In this document: in pieces, positions 28,362 to 37,093 of the stretch
Layout: every line of letters begins with the position of its first letter
Numbering within the stretch: position 1 is the stretch's first letter
NCBI RefSeq assembly: GCF_021646545.1
Contig: NZ_JAKIRP010000004.1
Coordinates: forward strand, 62,001-126,000
Direction: 5' to 3'
From: Chitinophaga filiformis
GTDB taxonomy: Bacteria; Bacteroidota; Bacteroidia; Chitinophagales; Chitinophagaceae
DNA: 64,000 bases
The notes under the pieces: model-generated
The model's database searches: none
Told to the model about the DNA's origin: nothing
The model's input: only the letters and a program-made list of their open reading frames with translations
Program-made: the position numbers and the translations under genes

Positions 28362-28482
28362 CATCAAACCAGGATCAAACCAGCATATGACTAGCATATG
28401 ACCAGGATTAACTTCCGATTATCCTCCGATCAAATCGGAGGATAATCGGAGGTTAATCCTGGTCATATGCTGGTTACATGCA
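28362..28482. repeat. 11-nt-period palindromic array A (11 units, 121 bp)
   Basis: The stretch divides into eleven consecutive 11-nt units in which neighbours are near copies: CATCAAACCAG then GATCAAACCAG; CATATGACTAG then CATATGACCAG; GATTAACTTCC then GATTATCCTCC. The right half mirrors the left: 28393-28430 is the reverse complement of 28434-28471 over 38 bp with a single T-G wobble, around the centre CAA. It lies after the MFS terminator (28190) and 101 bp before the TPR-HTH regulator start. It has no open frame and no terminator T-run. The rest of the gap 28191-28583 shows only a CTCCCGGGAG palindrome at 28341-28350. Confidence 0.85.
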
Positions 28483-28583
28483 AGCCATATCACAGCTTTA
28501 TGTATTTTTTACTATTTTAAACCACCTCGCCAACGGCGGGGCTGCCAACCAAAATCTGTATTTCAAGCCATCTCCTCACATCA

Positions 28584-30224
28584 ATGAAGTATTTAAAGTA
28601 TTTACTAATAAGCGGCATCCTATTCTCCAGTCTGTATGCTCATCCTAACGGCAAACCTTACTGTGATTCCCTCATTAAAAGAGGCATAGATTCTATGCTC
28701 GCCAAAAAGTTCGTGCAGGCCGTTACCTTGCTCACAGAGGCCCAGCACCTCTCTACCGACAACCACTGGCAGAAACAACTGTTCCTGGCCACCAACAATA
28801 TCGGCCTGACCTACTACTTCATGCTGGACTATGGCGAGGCATTACGGCACTTTTTCAGTGCGTATAACATAGCGATGAAAGAAAAGGACGCCACATTGGA
28901 AATGACCGTCCTGAACAATATTGCCATTCTGTACTCCAAGGAAAAGAACTTCGACAAGGCTATCGAATATTTCCTCAAAGCCTACAACATCGCAAAAGAA
29001 AAAAACGATAAGATCAGGATCGGCATCTACGCCTTAAATCTGGGTATTGTACACAACGAAACGCATAAACTGGAAAAAGCCCGGGAATACCTCCGGGAAG
29101 CAACTGCTTATATGCAGAACGATGCCCGGAGACTGCTAAGCGCCCAGTACACCTATGCCCAGAACCAATTCCAGCAGGGTAATACGACCGAGGCTGACCG
29201 TCTGGCCACAAAGCTGCTCACGATGGCCCGCGATTCCGGTTACCGGGACGAACAGATCACCATCAACACCCTGCTTGCCTCGGTGAAACTGAAAGAGAAC
29301 AACCTGGACCAGGCCCTCTTCTACGCCAGCGAAGCCCTGGCCCGGTCTCCCAACCTGGAAGAAAAAATAGAGCTCCATCAGACATTGTCGGATATCCACT
29401 TTAAAAACCACGCCTATGCCCTGGCACTGGCTAATAAAGACTCGGTACTACGGTTCCGGGATTCAATCAACATCATTAAGAACGGCCAGCAATTTGAGAA
29501 CAGCAAGCTGAAATTTGAGCTGCTGAACTCAAAACATACACTTTCACTAAATCAAGCCGAGATCACCAACCAGCGCAGGTTGCTGTATACAGCGCTGGCC
29601 TTTATCGCCATTATCATCGCTTTTTTCATCTGGCTGATACGGATCAAAACTGTGGAAAACCGTCAGAAAGCAGTAATCGCCGAGCGAAGCCACAAGATCA
29701 TGGCCCTGGAAATTGAGAATGAAAAGAGCCAGAAATTACTATTGGAAGAACAATTGAAGGAGAAGGAAACCGCTGCCCTCCTGGAACAGGAAAGGCTGAA
29801 AAACGAGATCGAGATCCGTAACCGTAAGCTGTCCGCCAAAGCCCTGTACCTCTCTGGCAGAAATGAACTGATCGACGAGATCATCACCGCCCTTTCTAAA
29901 ATACCTGATTTAAGTAAGGACAGTACCAGGCACATTTCCCAGCTCAAAAGTTACCTGCGGACCGACGACGAATGGGATGACTTCAGTACCCATTTCCAGG
30001 AAGTGAACCAGGGATTCCTGAACGCCCTCCGTCAGAATCATCCCAACCTGACCTCAAACGATGTCCGTTTCCTGTCATACATATACATGAACCTGAATAC
30101 CAAGGAAATTGCTTCGCTGCTGAACATCACTCCCGAAGGTTGCCGTAAACGGAAAGAACGCATTACAAAAAAGATGCAACTGGCTGATAATACTTCGCTT
30201 TTCGAGTATTTATCGGGGCTATAG
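28584..30224 (+). CDS. Membrane-bound TPR protein with C-terminal LuxR-like HTH
   Basis: 546 aa. Signal-like N-terminus, then about six tetratricopeptide repeats (residues ~30-290; e.g. LNNIAILYSKEKNFDKAIEYF), one transmembrane helix at 334-352 (YTALAFIAIIIAFFIWLI), a cytoplasmic coiled coil (~360-425, KSQKLLLEEQLKEKE) and a helix-turn-helix at ~495-546 (LTSNDVRFLSYIYMNLNTKE then IASLLNITPEGCRKRKERI). The design places TPRs in the periplasm and the DNA-binding part in the cytosol: a one-component membrane regulator. It is followed 99 bp downstream by the T9SS BNR protein, a possible target. Confidence 0.9.
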   Translation: MKYLKYLLISGILFSSLYAHPNGKPYCDSLIKRGIDSMLAKKFVQAVTLLTEAQHLSTDNHWQKQLFLATNNIGLTYYFMLDYGEALRHFFSAYNIAMKEKDATLEMTVLNNIAILYSKEKNFDKAIEYFLKAYNIAKEKNDKIRIGIYALNLGIVHNETHKLEKAREYLREATAYMQNDARRLLSAQYTYAQNQFQQGNTTEADRLATKLLTMARDSGYRDEQITINTLLASVKLKENNLDQALFYASEALARSPNLEEKIELHQTLSDIHFKNHAYALALANKDSVLRFRDSINIIKNGQQFENSKLKFELLNSKHTLSLNQAEITNQRRLLYTALAFIAIIIAFFIWLIRIKTVENRQKAVIAERSHKIMALEIENEKSQKLLLEEQLKEKETAALLEQERLKNEIEIRNRKLSAKALYLSGRNELIDEIITALSKIPDLSKDSTRHISQLKSYLRTDDEWDDFSTHFQEVNQGFLNALRQNHPNLTSNDVRFLSYIYMNLNTKEIASLLNITPEGCRKRKERITKKMQLADNTSLFEYLSGL

Positions 30225-30323
30225 GACAAATGTCACACTTTGTCCGGGGCCTGTCCTGTTAATTACATATGCGCTTTGGGAGAAGCGGGGTACTTTCACA
30301 CAGCACCCAATCGACCAAAATAC

Positions 30324-32954
30324 ATGAGAAAACTTTTACTCTTTAACTTATTCCTCTTACTGTTTTTTTCAGCCAATGCCCAGCAGTTTTCCTATGAAGC
30401 TACCGGCGACCATGGGAAACTATGGGACGTGACCCAGGATCCCTCTGTACCCGAAAGACTATATGCCATCAGCCTGATCAACCATATCATGGTCTCCAAT
30501 GACAGGGGCAAGAGCTGGGAGATCTTTTATTCCTTTGAAAACAGCCGCACCCGGATAGCATCTTTCAAATTGCTGCCTGGCAACAAATCATTCTCTTTTG
30601 TGGCCATCAATGCACCCGATATGTCAATGAGCGGCCTGTATGTAGTCGACATTGAAACCAAAGCCACTATCAGGCACTATATTACTCCGGACCAATACCT
30701 TGGTGCATGGGTGGCCTCCTATGATATTTATGACCCGGAAGGAAAAATCGCCGTCCTTAATACCCAGTACATGGAAGGCTTCTCCCTGGTGATCACGGAA
30801 GTCTATTTTACTAAAGATGGTGGTGAAAATATGTCCGGCATTTATTACAGCAGGGAGAACCAGAGTGTCCATGTCAACAATTCGTTCTTTCACCCTGACG
30901 ATCCCAAAAAGATCTATCTCGCCAGAGGTCTGGGCTCTGAAGGCGTGAACGGAGGACTATTAATTTCCTCAGATGAAGGTACTACCTGGCGGGAGGAACT
31001 GGCCGGCAAGGGAGCTTTATCCGCCGTTGCCTTCAATCCCAAAGATCATAAAGAGTTTTTTATAGGTTCCTTTATCAATTTTGGAATAGCTTCTCAGGCG
31101 CTTTTCCATACCCTGGACAGCGGGAAAACTTTTGAACAGGTACCGGTGACCTTTACCGACCAGACCCTGGACAATATTGTACAGATAGTATACGATCCGG
31201 GCGATAACAAAAACCTCTGGATGACAGATGAGAATGAAATACTGAAAAGTACCGATGGAGGAGCCCACTGGACATCCATCACTTTTCAACCCAGGTCGCC
31301 GGTCTACTACTACGGCACCTCCCTGCTCGTCCATCCAAAGAAAAGCAACGACCTGCTGATCTTTTCCGATGCCTGGCCGCAACACAGCACCGACGGGGGA
31401 AAAACTTTCACCCAGATCAAACTGCCCTTTTGCGTAGCGTCATCGGCAGCGCTGGGCAACAATGGTAACTCCAGGCAGTTATACTACTCCGTCCTGGGCG
31501 GATATGTCTCTAAAAATCTTACCACCGGTAAATCAGCCGCTTACAATATCCAGGCGTACGACCTGGTAAATGTGCGCGAAATGCAGGTCATACCAGATAC
31601 CACTGTTCCCGGACGTATTTTCCTCTTCCGGGCCAGCGATGGATTCGCTAATCCATCCGAGCTGTTTTACAGCGACGACCTGGGTGCTACACTCAATCAG
31701 TTGCCTTCCGACCAGTTTGCAACAGGCCTGGGATTCATTCAGCGGGACCCTAACAATAAAGACCGCTACTGGATTTCCTATTCTTATTATTCTTCCTTCT
31801 CAACCCTTTACCGGGTCGATTTCAGTGATGCCGCCAATCCGGAAGCCATACCTGTAACGCTCACTTTCGATGGCTTACTGACGGCTGCATATATTCCTGC
31901 CGGCAACAGCGGACAAACAGTCTACATCTCTGCCGGCAGCAAAGTCCACCTTTCACAGGATGGTGGTGCGACCTGGGGAGAAAAGATCCAGGGACTGGAC
32001 CTGACAGATGGTTATGACATGGTCTGGGACCTGAAAGCCAATCCTTTCGATGAAAAAACGATGGCTGTCGCTACCACCCAGGGCATCTTCCAGACTACAG
32101 ACGGCGGCGATCAGTGGACATTGTCACTACCGTCTTCCGACTTCAGAAAAGTAATATATTCCAACGCTGCCAACGGGCATATATTCGCAACTTCTCTTTC
32201 CACCAATTTTACAGATACGCACATCGCCTTCAGCACCAACAAGGGCGCCAAATGGTCAAATTTATCAGCAGATATGCTCGCATACATTGCCTGCTCTTCG
32301 TCCATAGACTTTAAGTTCTACGAAGACCATGCAGATATCTATTTTGCAACGCCGGATCTGGGTGTAGTAAAATATCAGTTGAATAACCTCTTGTCTCCGC
32401 AACTGCTGTTCCTTACATCTTTCACCGGCAGTCTGCAGAGAGGTAATGCATTCCTCGAATGGAGAACAAGAAATGAAGAAGGCTTACTACACTACGAGCT
32501 GGAGAGAAGTACAAACAATAAAGACTTTTCCCTCATCAATACACAACAGGCAACCAACAGTAACGGTTCTTTCTACTACAAGTACGAAGACCTGGAATTC
32601 CCTGCCCTTGCAGCGCAATTTGGTAATGTTTACTACCGCTTAAAGCTGGTAAGTAATGATAACAGTTTCGCTTACTCAGATACGGTTAAACTGACCGCAC
32701 GCGACATGTACATCTATCCGGTGCCGGCTACCAACGTTATCAATCTGCATGTACAGGGTGTTACACAGGCTGCCAAATACAGGATATTACTGGTGGATGT
32801 TTCCGGCAGGCAATATTCCATCCAGCAGTACAACATCCCTACCGGACAAACAACTATCACCATGCCTATCACACGCCTCACCAGCGGCATGTATATCATG
32901 CTGGTAGAAACCCGTCCGGGAGATATAAGGAAATTCAAGTTTATCAAGCTATAA
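30324..32954 (+). CDS. Secreted BNR/Asp-box repeat protein with T9SS sorting domain
   Basis: 876 aa from ATG at 30324 (MRKLLLFNLFLLLFFSANAQ, a clear signal peptide); an upstream start would add 28 unrelated residues. About eight Asp-box motifs, e.g. NDRGKSWEIF, SDEGTTWREE, DSGKTFEQV, TDGGAHWTSI, TDGGKTFTQI, QDGGATWGEK, TDGGDQWTLS, indicate a sortilin/BNR beta-propeller. The C-terminal ~85 residues (DMYIYPVPATNVINLHV to KFKFIKL) are a type A type-IX-secretion sorting domain. It should be exported to the cell surface or released. Glycan or protein binding is the likely role; no catalytic residues were identified. Confidence 0.9.
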   Translation: MRKLLLFNLFLLLFFSANAQQFSYEATGDHGKLWDVTQDPSVPERLYAISLINHIMVSNDRGKSWEIFYSFENSRTRIASFKLLPGNKSFSFVAINAPDMSMSGLYVVDIETKATIRHYITPDQYLGAWVASYDIYDPEGKIAVLNTQYMEGFSLVITEVYFTKDGGENMSGIYYSRENQSVHVNNSFFHPDDPKKIYLARGLGSEGVNGGLLISSDEGTTWREELAGKGALSAVAFNPKDHKEFFIGSFINFGIASQALFHTLDSGKTFEQVPVTFTDQTLDNIVQIVYDPGDNKNLWMTDENEILKSTDGGAHWTSITFQPRSPVYYYGTSLLVHPKKSNDLLIFSDAWPQHSTDGGKTFTQIKLPFCVASSAALGNNGNSRQLYYSVLGGYVSKNLTTGKSAAYNIQAYDLVNVREMQVIPDTTVPGRIFLFRASDGFANPSELFYSDDLGATLNQLPSDQFATGLGFIQRDPNNKDRYWISYSYYSSFSTLYRVDFSDAANPEAIPVTLTFDGLLTAAYIPAGNSGQTVYISAGSKVHLSQDGGATWGEKIQGLDLTDGYDMVWDLKANPFDEKTMAVATTQGIFQTTDGGDQWTLSLPSSDFRKVIYSNAANGHIFATSLSTNFTDTHIAFSTNKGAKWSNLSADMLAYIACSSSIDFKFYEDHADIYFATPDLGVVKYQLNNLLSPQLLFLTSFTGSLQRGNAFLEWRTRNEEGLLHYELERSTNNKDFSLINTQQATNSNGSFYYKYEDLEFPALAAQFGNVYYRLKLVSNDNSFAYSDTVKLTARDMYIYPVPATNVINLHVQGVTQAAKYRILLVDVSGRQYSIQQYNIPTGQTTITMPITRLTSGMYIMLVETRPGDIRKFKFIKL

Positions 32955-32980
32955 GCTGTCCTATGTAATCCTATGTCTGC

Positions 32981-33008
32981 GAAGCGCCTCGTCTGGGGCG
33001 CTTTTTTC
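32981..33008 (+). terminator. Terminator of the BNR protein gene
   Basis: AAGCGCC (32982-32988) pairs with GGCGCTT (32997-33003), followed by TTTTC. It lies 27 nt after the stop codon at 32954. Confidence 0.75.
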
Positions 33009-33068
33009 TTTTGCTGTCTGCGTATCTGCGATGTTCCCTGCTATCCGTCCATCAAAAACAGTAGTTCC

Positions 33069-33476
33069 TTAAGCCTTCTTCGACCGCACTGCTTTCACCT
33101 GGGTAAGGCTTCTGTCTTTGGAGAAACGCTTGTATTCCTCAGATTCTACTGCATAGATTGCCATCTTCCCTTCGGCATCAAAATGAGCGCCCCAACCGTA
33201 GCGTTTGGTAAGAGGCGAGGCACGGAAACACGCCTGGCCTTTGGAAAAGAACTGCTCTCTTTCCAAATCAAATTCCTTTGTTTTCAGATGATTTTTTGCA
33301 GCATAGACATGAAAAAGCACATCATCAGAAGTGAACTCATACGGGTTATCTATCAACAATTCAAATTCAATGTTGGCAATGGTCTTCTCTCCTCTCATCG
33401 GGGGAACTTCGGCAGCTTTTACGGGGCAGTCTTCCGCAACTTCAATAAACGTATTGTAATAATTGGTGGTCTTCAT
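33069..33476 (-). CDS. DUF6157 family protein
   Basis: 135 aa. The start MKTTNYYNTFIEVAEDCPV and the motifs YEFTSDDVLFHVYA and FFSKGQACFRASPLTKRYGW match what I know as DUF6157, a conserved cytosolic family without known function. Its Cys (DCPV, ACFR) and the basic C-terminus (AVRSKKA) stand out. Single gene, converging on the BNR gene. Confidence 0.82.
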   Translation of the reverse strand: MKTTNYYNTFIEVAEDCPVKAAEVPPMRGEKTIANIEFELLIDNPYEFTSDDVLFHVYAAKNHLKTKEFDLEREQFFSKGQACFRASPLTKRYGWGAHFDAEGKMAIYAVESEEYKRFSKDRSLTQVKAVRSKKA

Positions 33477-33523
33477 CTACATACTTTTTATGGGTCAGGT
33501 TGACATTACATTACCTGAAATAT

Positions 33524-33555
33524 AAAAAAATCCTGGCAACTTTAGTTACCAGGAT
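33524..33555 (-). terminator. Terminator of the aldo/keto reductase unit
   Basis: On the minus strand GATCCTGGTAAC pairs with GTTGCCAGGATT (one mismatch) and is followed by TTTTTTT (33524-33530). It lies 48 nt after the reductase stop at 33604. Confidence 0.85.
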
Positions 33556-33603
33556 CAGAAACTCCTCGCCAAAAGTATATATTAGTTATTTAACACTTCC
33601 ATT

Positions 33604-34605
33604 CTATACAGCTAATCCGGCATATACTTTCTCAAGTTCCTTATTGATAAATCCAATCTCATCCGCCGTTAATTGCAGGTTCATGGTTTGTGCATTTTGT
33701 TCTGCCTGTGCAGCATTACGGGCCCCAGCAAGGACGATAGTTATACCGGGCTGTAAGGTAGTCCAGCGTAACACCAGCTGTGATAAGGAGGCATTTTTGC
33801 TTTCTGCCAGTGGCGTGATGCTATCCAGGAAATTTTTTACCCTTTCAGCAGAGAACTGGCCAAAATAGCCATTACGGTGGTCATCTGTCTTTAAAGCGGC
33901 ATCTTTGAAATACTTGCCTGTCAGTAGTCCCCTTTCCAAGGGACTATAAGCGATGATCCCCATATTATTTTCGATCGCATAGGGCACTATATCCTTTTCG
34001 ATACTCCTGTTCAGCATACTGTAAGACACCTGGTTGGATGCCAGCTGAATTGTTTTCTCCGCTTCCCTCATCAATGGAAGATCATAGTTGCTGACACCAG
34101 CTGCCCTGATCTTTCCCTGGCTGATCAATGTGTTCAGCGCCTCCATCGTTTCTTCTACCGGCGTGGTAGCATCCGGCCAGTGCAGCTGCAGCAGATCTAT
34201 ATAATCGGTGCCCAGGCGTTTCAGGCTGTCCTCCAGTTCCCTGATAATATTCGCTTTTGACGCCAGCTTGTATACAGGGATTGTTTTCCCATTCTCTGAT
34301 GCATCAAAGAAGTATTCACCCTTCCCCTGATTACTGCCATCCCATACCAGTCCAAATTTTGTGAGCAGCTGTACTTTACTTCTGTCCATGCCTTTGATAG
34401 CAGTCCCAATCAATTCCTCACTCAATCCAAAACCGTAAAAGGGCGCCGTATCTATTGTTGTTACACCATTTTCCAGCGAGGCCTGGACGGCCGCTATAGA
34501 GTCTTTCTTTTCATTACCGCCCCACATATTACCACCTATAGCAAATGCGCCATATGTAATAGCTGATAGTTGCAGGTCTGTATTACCTAACGTTCTGTAT
34601 TCCAT
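33604..34605 (-). CDS. Aldo/keto reductase
   Basis: 333 aa. AKR (beta/alpha)8 barrel: TIDTAPFYGFGLSEELIG carries the catalytic Asp and Tyr, LLTKFGL the Lys, and LLQLHWPD the His. NADPH-binding signature near SPLERGLLTGKY and VLAGARNAAQAEQN. It overlaps the upstream flavodoxin-fold reductase by 23 bp, so translation is probably coupled and the two are under the divergent LysR. Confidence 0.94.
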   Translation of the reverse strand: MEYRTLGNTDLQLSAITYGAFAIGGNMWGGNEKKDSIAAVQASLENGVTTIDTAPFYGFGLSEELIGTAIKGMDRSKVQLLTKFGLVWDGSNQGKGEYFFDASENGKTIPVYKLASKANIIRELEDSLKRLGTDYIDLLQLHWPDATTPVEETMEALNTLISQGKIRAAGVSNYDLPLMREAEKTIQLASNQVSYSMLNRSIEKDIVPYAIENNMGIIAYSPLERGLLTGKYFKDAALKTDDHRNGYFGQFSAERVKNFLDSITPLAESKNASLSQLVLRWTTLQPGITIVLAGARNAAQAEQNAQTMNLQLTADEIGFINKELEKVYAGLAV

Positions 34606-35212
34606 TTTTTGTTAATTCAGTTTTTGTAAATACATGCTCCAGATGTTCCCGGTACTGGCCCAGATCCCGTTTCACATCAGCATTCTTTTCTATATCGTGG
34701 AAATGCATGCCTGGCAATGGCTGCAATCCGATGAATGCATTCATGCGGTGAAAGCCGAACAGGATCCCTTCATCTACGCTTGTTTGTTTAAAGAACTCGC
34801 CCGGCAGTGTAAATGCTTCCTTGGGTGCATTCCATGAGGTGGTGACCATATACTTTTTCCCGTGCAGCATGCCGCCGGTGCCATAATTGATGGCCGGATT
34901 GGCAGCCGAACGTCCGTCACTGCGATAGATCCCGGTACCATGCCCTTCTGTGAATACTTTGTCTATGTACTGCTTGAAACCGTGCGGCAGCTGAAACCAC
35001 CAGATAGGCGTGTGATAGATCACAACATCCGCCCATGTATATTTTGCGACCTCTTCCTTAAGATCGTAGTCATGATTGATGTTGGTGGTTTTAACTTCAA
35101 AACCAGGCCTGTTACGGAAAAATTCAGCGGTAGCTGCTGAGATGGTCTCGTTGAACCGGCCGCCGGAATGGCCGAACTGCTGACCTCCATTGATGATAAA
35201 TACCTTTGTCAT
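34583..35212 (-). CDS. MdaB-like NAD(P)H quinone reductase (flavodoxin fold)
   Basis: 209 aa. Flavodoxin-like fold: MTKVFIINGGQQFGHSGGRFN, ADVVIYHTPIWWFQLPHGFKQYID (read in pieces), and a FAD contact GTGGMLHGKKYMVTTSWNAP. This fits MdaB/NQO-type quinone reductases that carry out two-electron reduction. First gene of a two-gene operon with the aldo/keto reductase, divergent from a LysR regulator. Confidence 0.92.
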   Translation of the reverse strand: MTKVFIINGGQQFGHSGGRFNETISAATAEFFRNRPGFEVKTTNINHDYDLKEEVAKYTWADVVIYHTPIWWFQLPHGFKQYIDKVFTEGHGTGIYRSDGRSAANPAINYGTGGMLHGKKYMVTTSWNAPKEAFTLPGEFFKQTSVDEGILFGFHRMNAFIGLQPLPGMHFHDIEKNADVKRDLGQYREHLEHVFTKTELTKNGIQNVR

Positions 35213-35238
35213 AGTGTGTTATTTTCTTTTTGACAAGG

Positions 35239-35290
35239 CAAAAGTACCCCGGGTACCAGTATTATTAAAACAAGTTAAATCATACCTTTG
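35239..35290. promoter_or_regulatory. Divergent promoters and palindrome between mdaB-like and lysR genes
   Basis: Minus-strand -7 box TACTTTTG (plus coordinates 35239-35246) serves the reductase operon; plus-strand TACCTTTG (35283-35290) serves the LysR gene. Between them GTACC-CCG-GGTAC (35244-35256) is an interrupted palindrome that overlaps the reductase -7 box, a plausible LysR-type operator. The plus -7 box covers an upstream in-frame codon (35288), which supports the LysR start at 35315. Confidence 0.6.
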
Positions 35291-35314
35291 TATCAGAATT
35301 ATAATAGTATAATT

Positions 35315-36217
35315 ATGGTCAATCTGGAATGGTACAGAACATTTAAAGCGATATATAAAACAGGTACGCTGACCGGCGCAGCAGAAAGCCTGTTCATCTC
35401 ACAGCCGGGTGTCAGCCTGCATTTAAGCTCACTGGAAAGTTATGTGGGATATAAATTATTCGACAGAACAGGCAGGAAAATGGTACCTACAGAGAAGGGG
35501 AAGGTCTTCTACAACTTCATTATTGAACCGCTCAATAAGCTGGAAGATGCCGAAAAGAACTTTCAGAAAAGTACAGAGAAACATACCCCTACCATCAGCG
35601 TGGGAATGTGCTTTGAAACATTTCAGATCACGTTGGAACAGTACATTTCTACATTGCCCTTTAATGTTATCATCCGATTTGGCGACTACCCGGAAATGCT
35701 GGATAACCTGGATAAAGGTATACTTGACCTGATCATTACACCGCAGAAAGGCACTTCCGGAAACATTGATCACGAAGCCTTTTCTTCAGAAACGATCGTA
35801 CTGGTAGCAGGCAATGACGTAGATGCAAAAGCATTTAACAAGGTGGCTAAAGGAAAGAATATGGAAGCAATTGAGGAATGGTTGAAAAGGCAGAAGTGGT
35901 ATGGAACTACAGGCGATATGGAACACCTGTTCAGGTTCTGGAAACTGAATTTCAATCACCATCCCGACTTCAGGCCCAACTATATTGTACCCAACTTAAA
36001 CTCCATAGTACGCTGCCTTAAAAGCGGAAAGGGAGTAGCGGTAGTACCTGACTTCCTCTGCAGAAAAGAGATTGAAAGCGGCGAGATTAAGTTACTATGG
36101 GAAGGCGCTACTAAACTGAAGAATACATTGTACTTCGGTACCCGTAAGAAGACTGCATATGCCGATGAGATCAACCTGATCAAAAAATTGTTCAGGAAGG
36201 TGATGCTGCCTGTATGA
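35315..36217 (+). CDS. LysR family transcriptional regulator
   Basis: 300 aa from ATG at 35315 (MVNLEWYRTFKAIYKTGTLTGAAE). The winged HTH is at residues 1-62 (LFISQPGVSLHLSSLESYVG, LFDRTGRKMVPTEKG), followed by the periplasmic-binding-like effector domain (IIRFGDYPEMLDNLDKGILDLII; GKGVAVVPDFLCRKEIESG). It is divergent from the quinone reductase and aldo/keto reductase genes, the usual arrangement for a LysR and its targets. Confidence 0.94.
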   Translation: MVNLEWYRTFKAIYKTGTLTGAAESLFISQPGVSLHLSSLESYVGYKLFDRTGRKMVPTEKGKVFYNFIIEPLNKLEDAEKNFQKSTEKHTPTISVGMCFETFQITLEQYISTLPFNVIIRFGDYPEMLDNLDKGILDLIITPQKGTSGNIDHEAFSSETIVLVAGNDVDAKAFNKVAKGKNMEAIEEWLKRQKWYGTTGDMEHLFRFWKLNFNHHPDFRPNYIVPNLNSIVRCLKSGKGVAVVPDFLCRKEIESGEIKLLWEGATKLKNTLYFGTRKKTAYADEINLIKKLFRKVMLPV

Positions 36218-36300
36218 GATCTATAACGCCGTTTACCTTCATTTTCAGTATCTTTCGGCAGAGAGAATCAATAAGCATATAGATAACCATAGAACACACC

Positions 36301-36783
36301 ATGCCAATCACCATCAGAAGCATTGACACCACAGATAATGCTGCATTAGCGAAGATCGTCCGCGATACATTTGAAGAATTTGATATTCCAAAGGAAGGAA
36401 CTGTGTACTCCGATCCTGAAACAGATAGGTTGTACGACCTGTTCCAGGTGCCAGGCAGCGCATATTTTGTTGCCGAGGAAGATGGCGTGATACTCGGAGG
36501 CTGCGGACTGTTTCCCACAGCAGGCCTTCCTGAAGGCTGTGCCGAACTGGTAAAATACTACCTCTCCGGCAATGCCAGGGGCAAAGGCATCGGCAGAGCG
36601 CTGATGGAACATACTTTCGTTGCCGCGAAGCAACAGGGGTACACGCAGCTTTACCTCGAGTCATTCCCTGATTTTGCCAAAGCCGTGAGTATGTATGAAA
36701 AAGCCGGTTTCCGGCATCTGGATAAGGCACTAGGCAATTCCGGGCACTTTGCCTGCACCATATGGATGCTGAAAGATCTGTAA
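36301..36783 (+). CDS. GNAT family N-acetyltransferase
   Basis: 160 aa. Single GNAT domain: N-terminal MPITIRSIDTTDNAALAKIV, acetyl-CoA-binding ARGKGIGRALMEH (R/QxxGxG/A), and YLESFPDFAKAVSMYEKAGF. Acceptor unknown. It follows the LysR gene by 83 bp and is closed by a strong terminator. Confidence 0.9.
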   Translation: MPITIRSIDTTDNAALAKIVRDTFEEFDIPKEGTVYSDPETDRLYDLFQVPGSAYFVAEEDGVILGGCGLFPTAGLPEGCAELVKYYLSGNARGKGIGRALMEHTFVAAKQQGYTQLYLESFPDFAKAVSMYEKAGFRHLDKALGNSGHFACTIWMLKDL

Positions 36784-36791
36784 TCTGTAAT

Positions 36792-36826
36792 AAAGAAAGC
36801 CGCGGCATCCCCGCGGTTTTCTTTTT
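36792..36826 (+). terminator. Terminator of the GNAT gene
   Basis: GAAAGCCGCGG (36795-36805) pairs with CCGCGGTTTTC (36811-36821) around CATCC, then TTTTT. Nine bases after the stop. Confidence 0.9.
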
Positions 36827-36862
36827 CCTCCCCGTTTTCGGTTATTTCTACATTCAGAAAAA

Positions 36863-37020
36863 ACGTGAACCTTGCATCACGTATACAATCGGCGTTGCCC
36901 CTACCGGAAAGCAACACCGGCAAAGATATAACGGAAACCATATCCTGATTAGAACAAACACTATGCTCGATTTCCACGTGATGGCGACCTTCACCCTTTC
37001 GGGTGGAGGTTGTTTTTTTT
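36863..37020 (+). ncRNA. Candidate structured RNA ending in an intrinsic terminator
   Basis: A strong terminator (ACCTTCACCC at 36987-36996, GGGTGGAGGT at 37001-37010, then TGTTTTTTTT) has no coding gene before it. Upstream, CATCACGT (36875-36882) can pair either with the adjacent ACGTGA (36863-36868) or with ACGTGATG (36976-36983), which abuts the terminator. CGGCGTTGC (36890-36898) and GCAACACCG (36911-36919) form a hairpin between. Mutually exclusive pairings beside a terminator are the layout of an attenuator or riboswitch, or a stand-alone small RNA. I match it to no known family. Promoter not identified. Confidence 0.4.
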
Positions 37021-37093
37021 GTCGCCCGTGGTTGGAACCCAGCGCTACAGGTACACGGCACCTACCGGGCCGATTGACGGTTTGTTTCCCTGT

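Noticed and set aside
28362..28482. CRISPR array
   Set aside because: Period is 11 nt with drifting words and inverted symmetry; no constant repeat, no spacers, no cas genes.
36863..36930. SRP RNA apical loop (CCGGAAAG-like)
   Set aside because: Only a short match; the surrounding pairing does not form the SRP hairpin with its symmetric loop.
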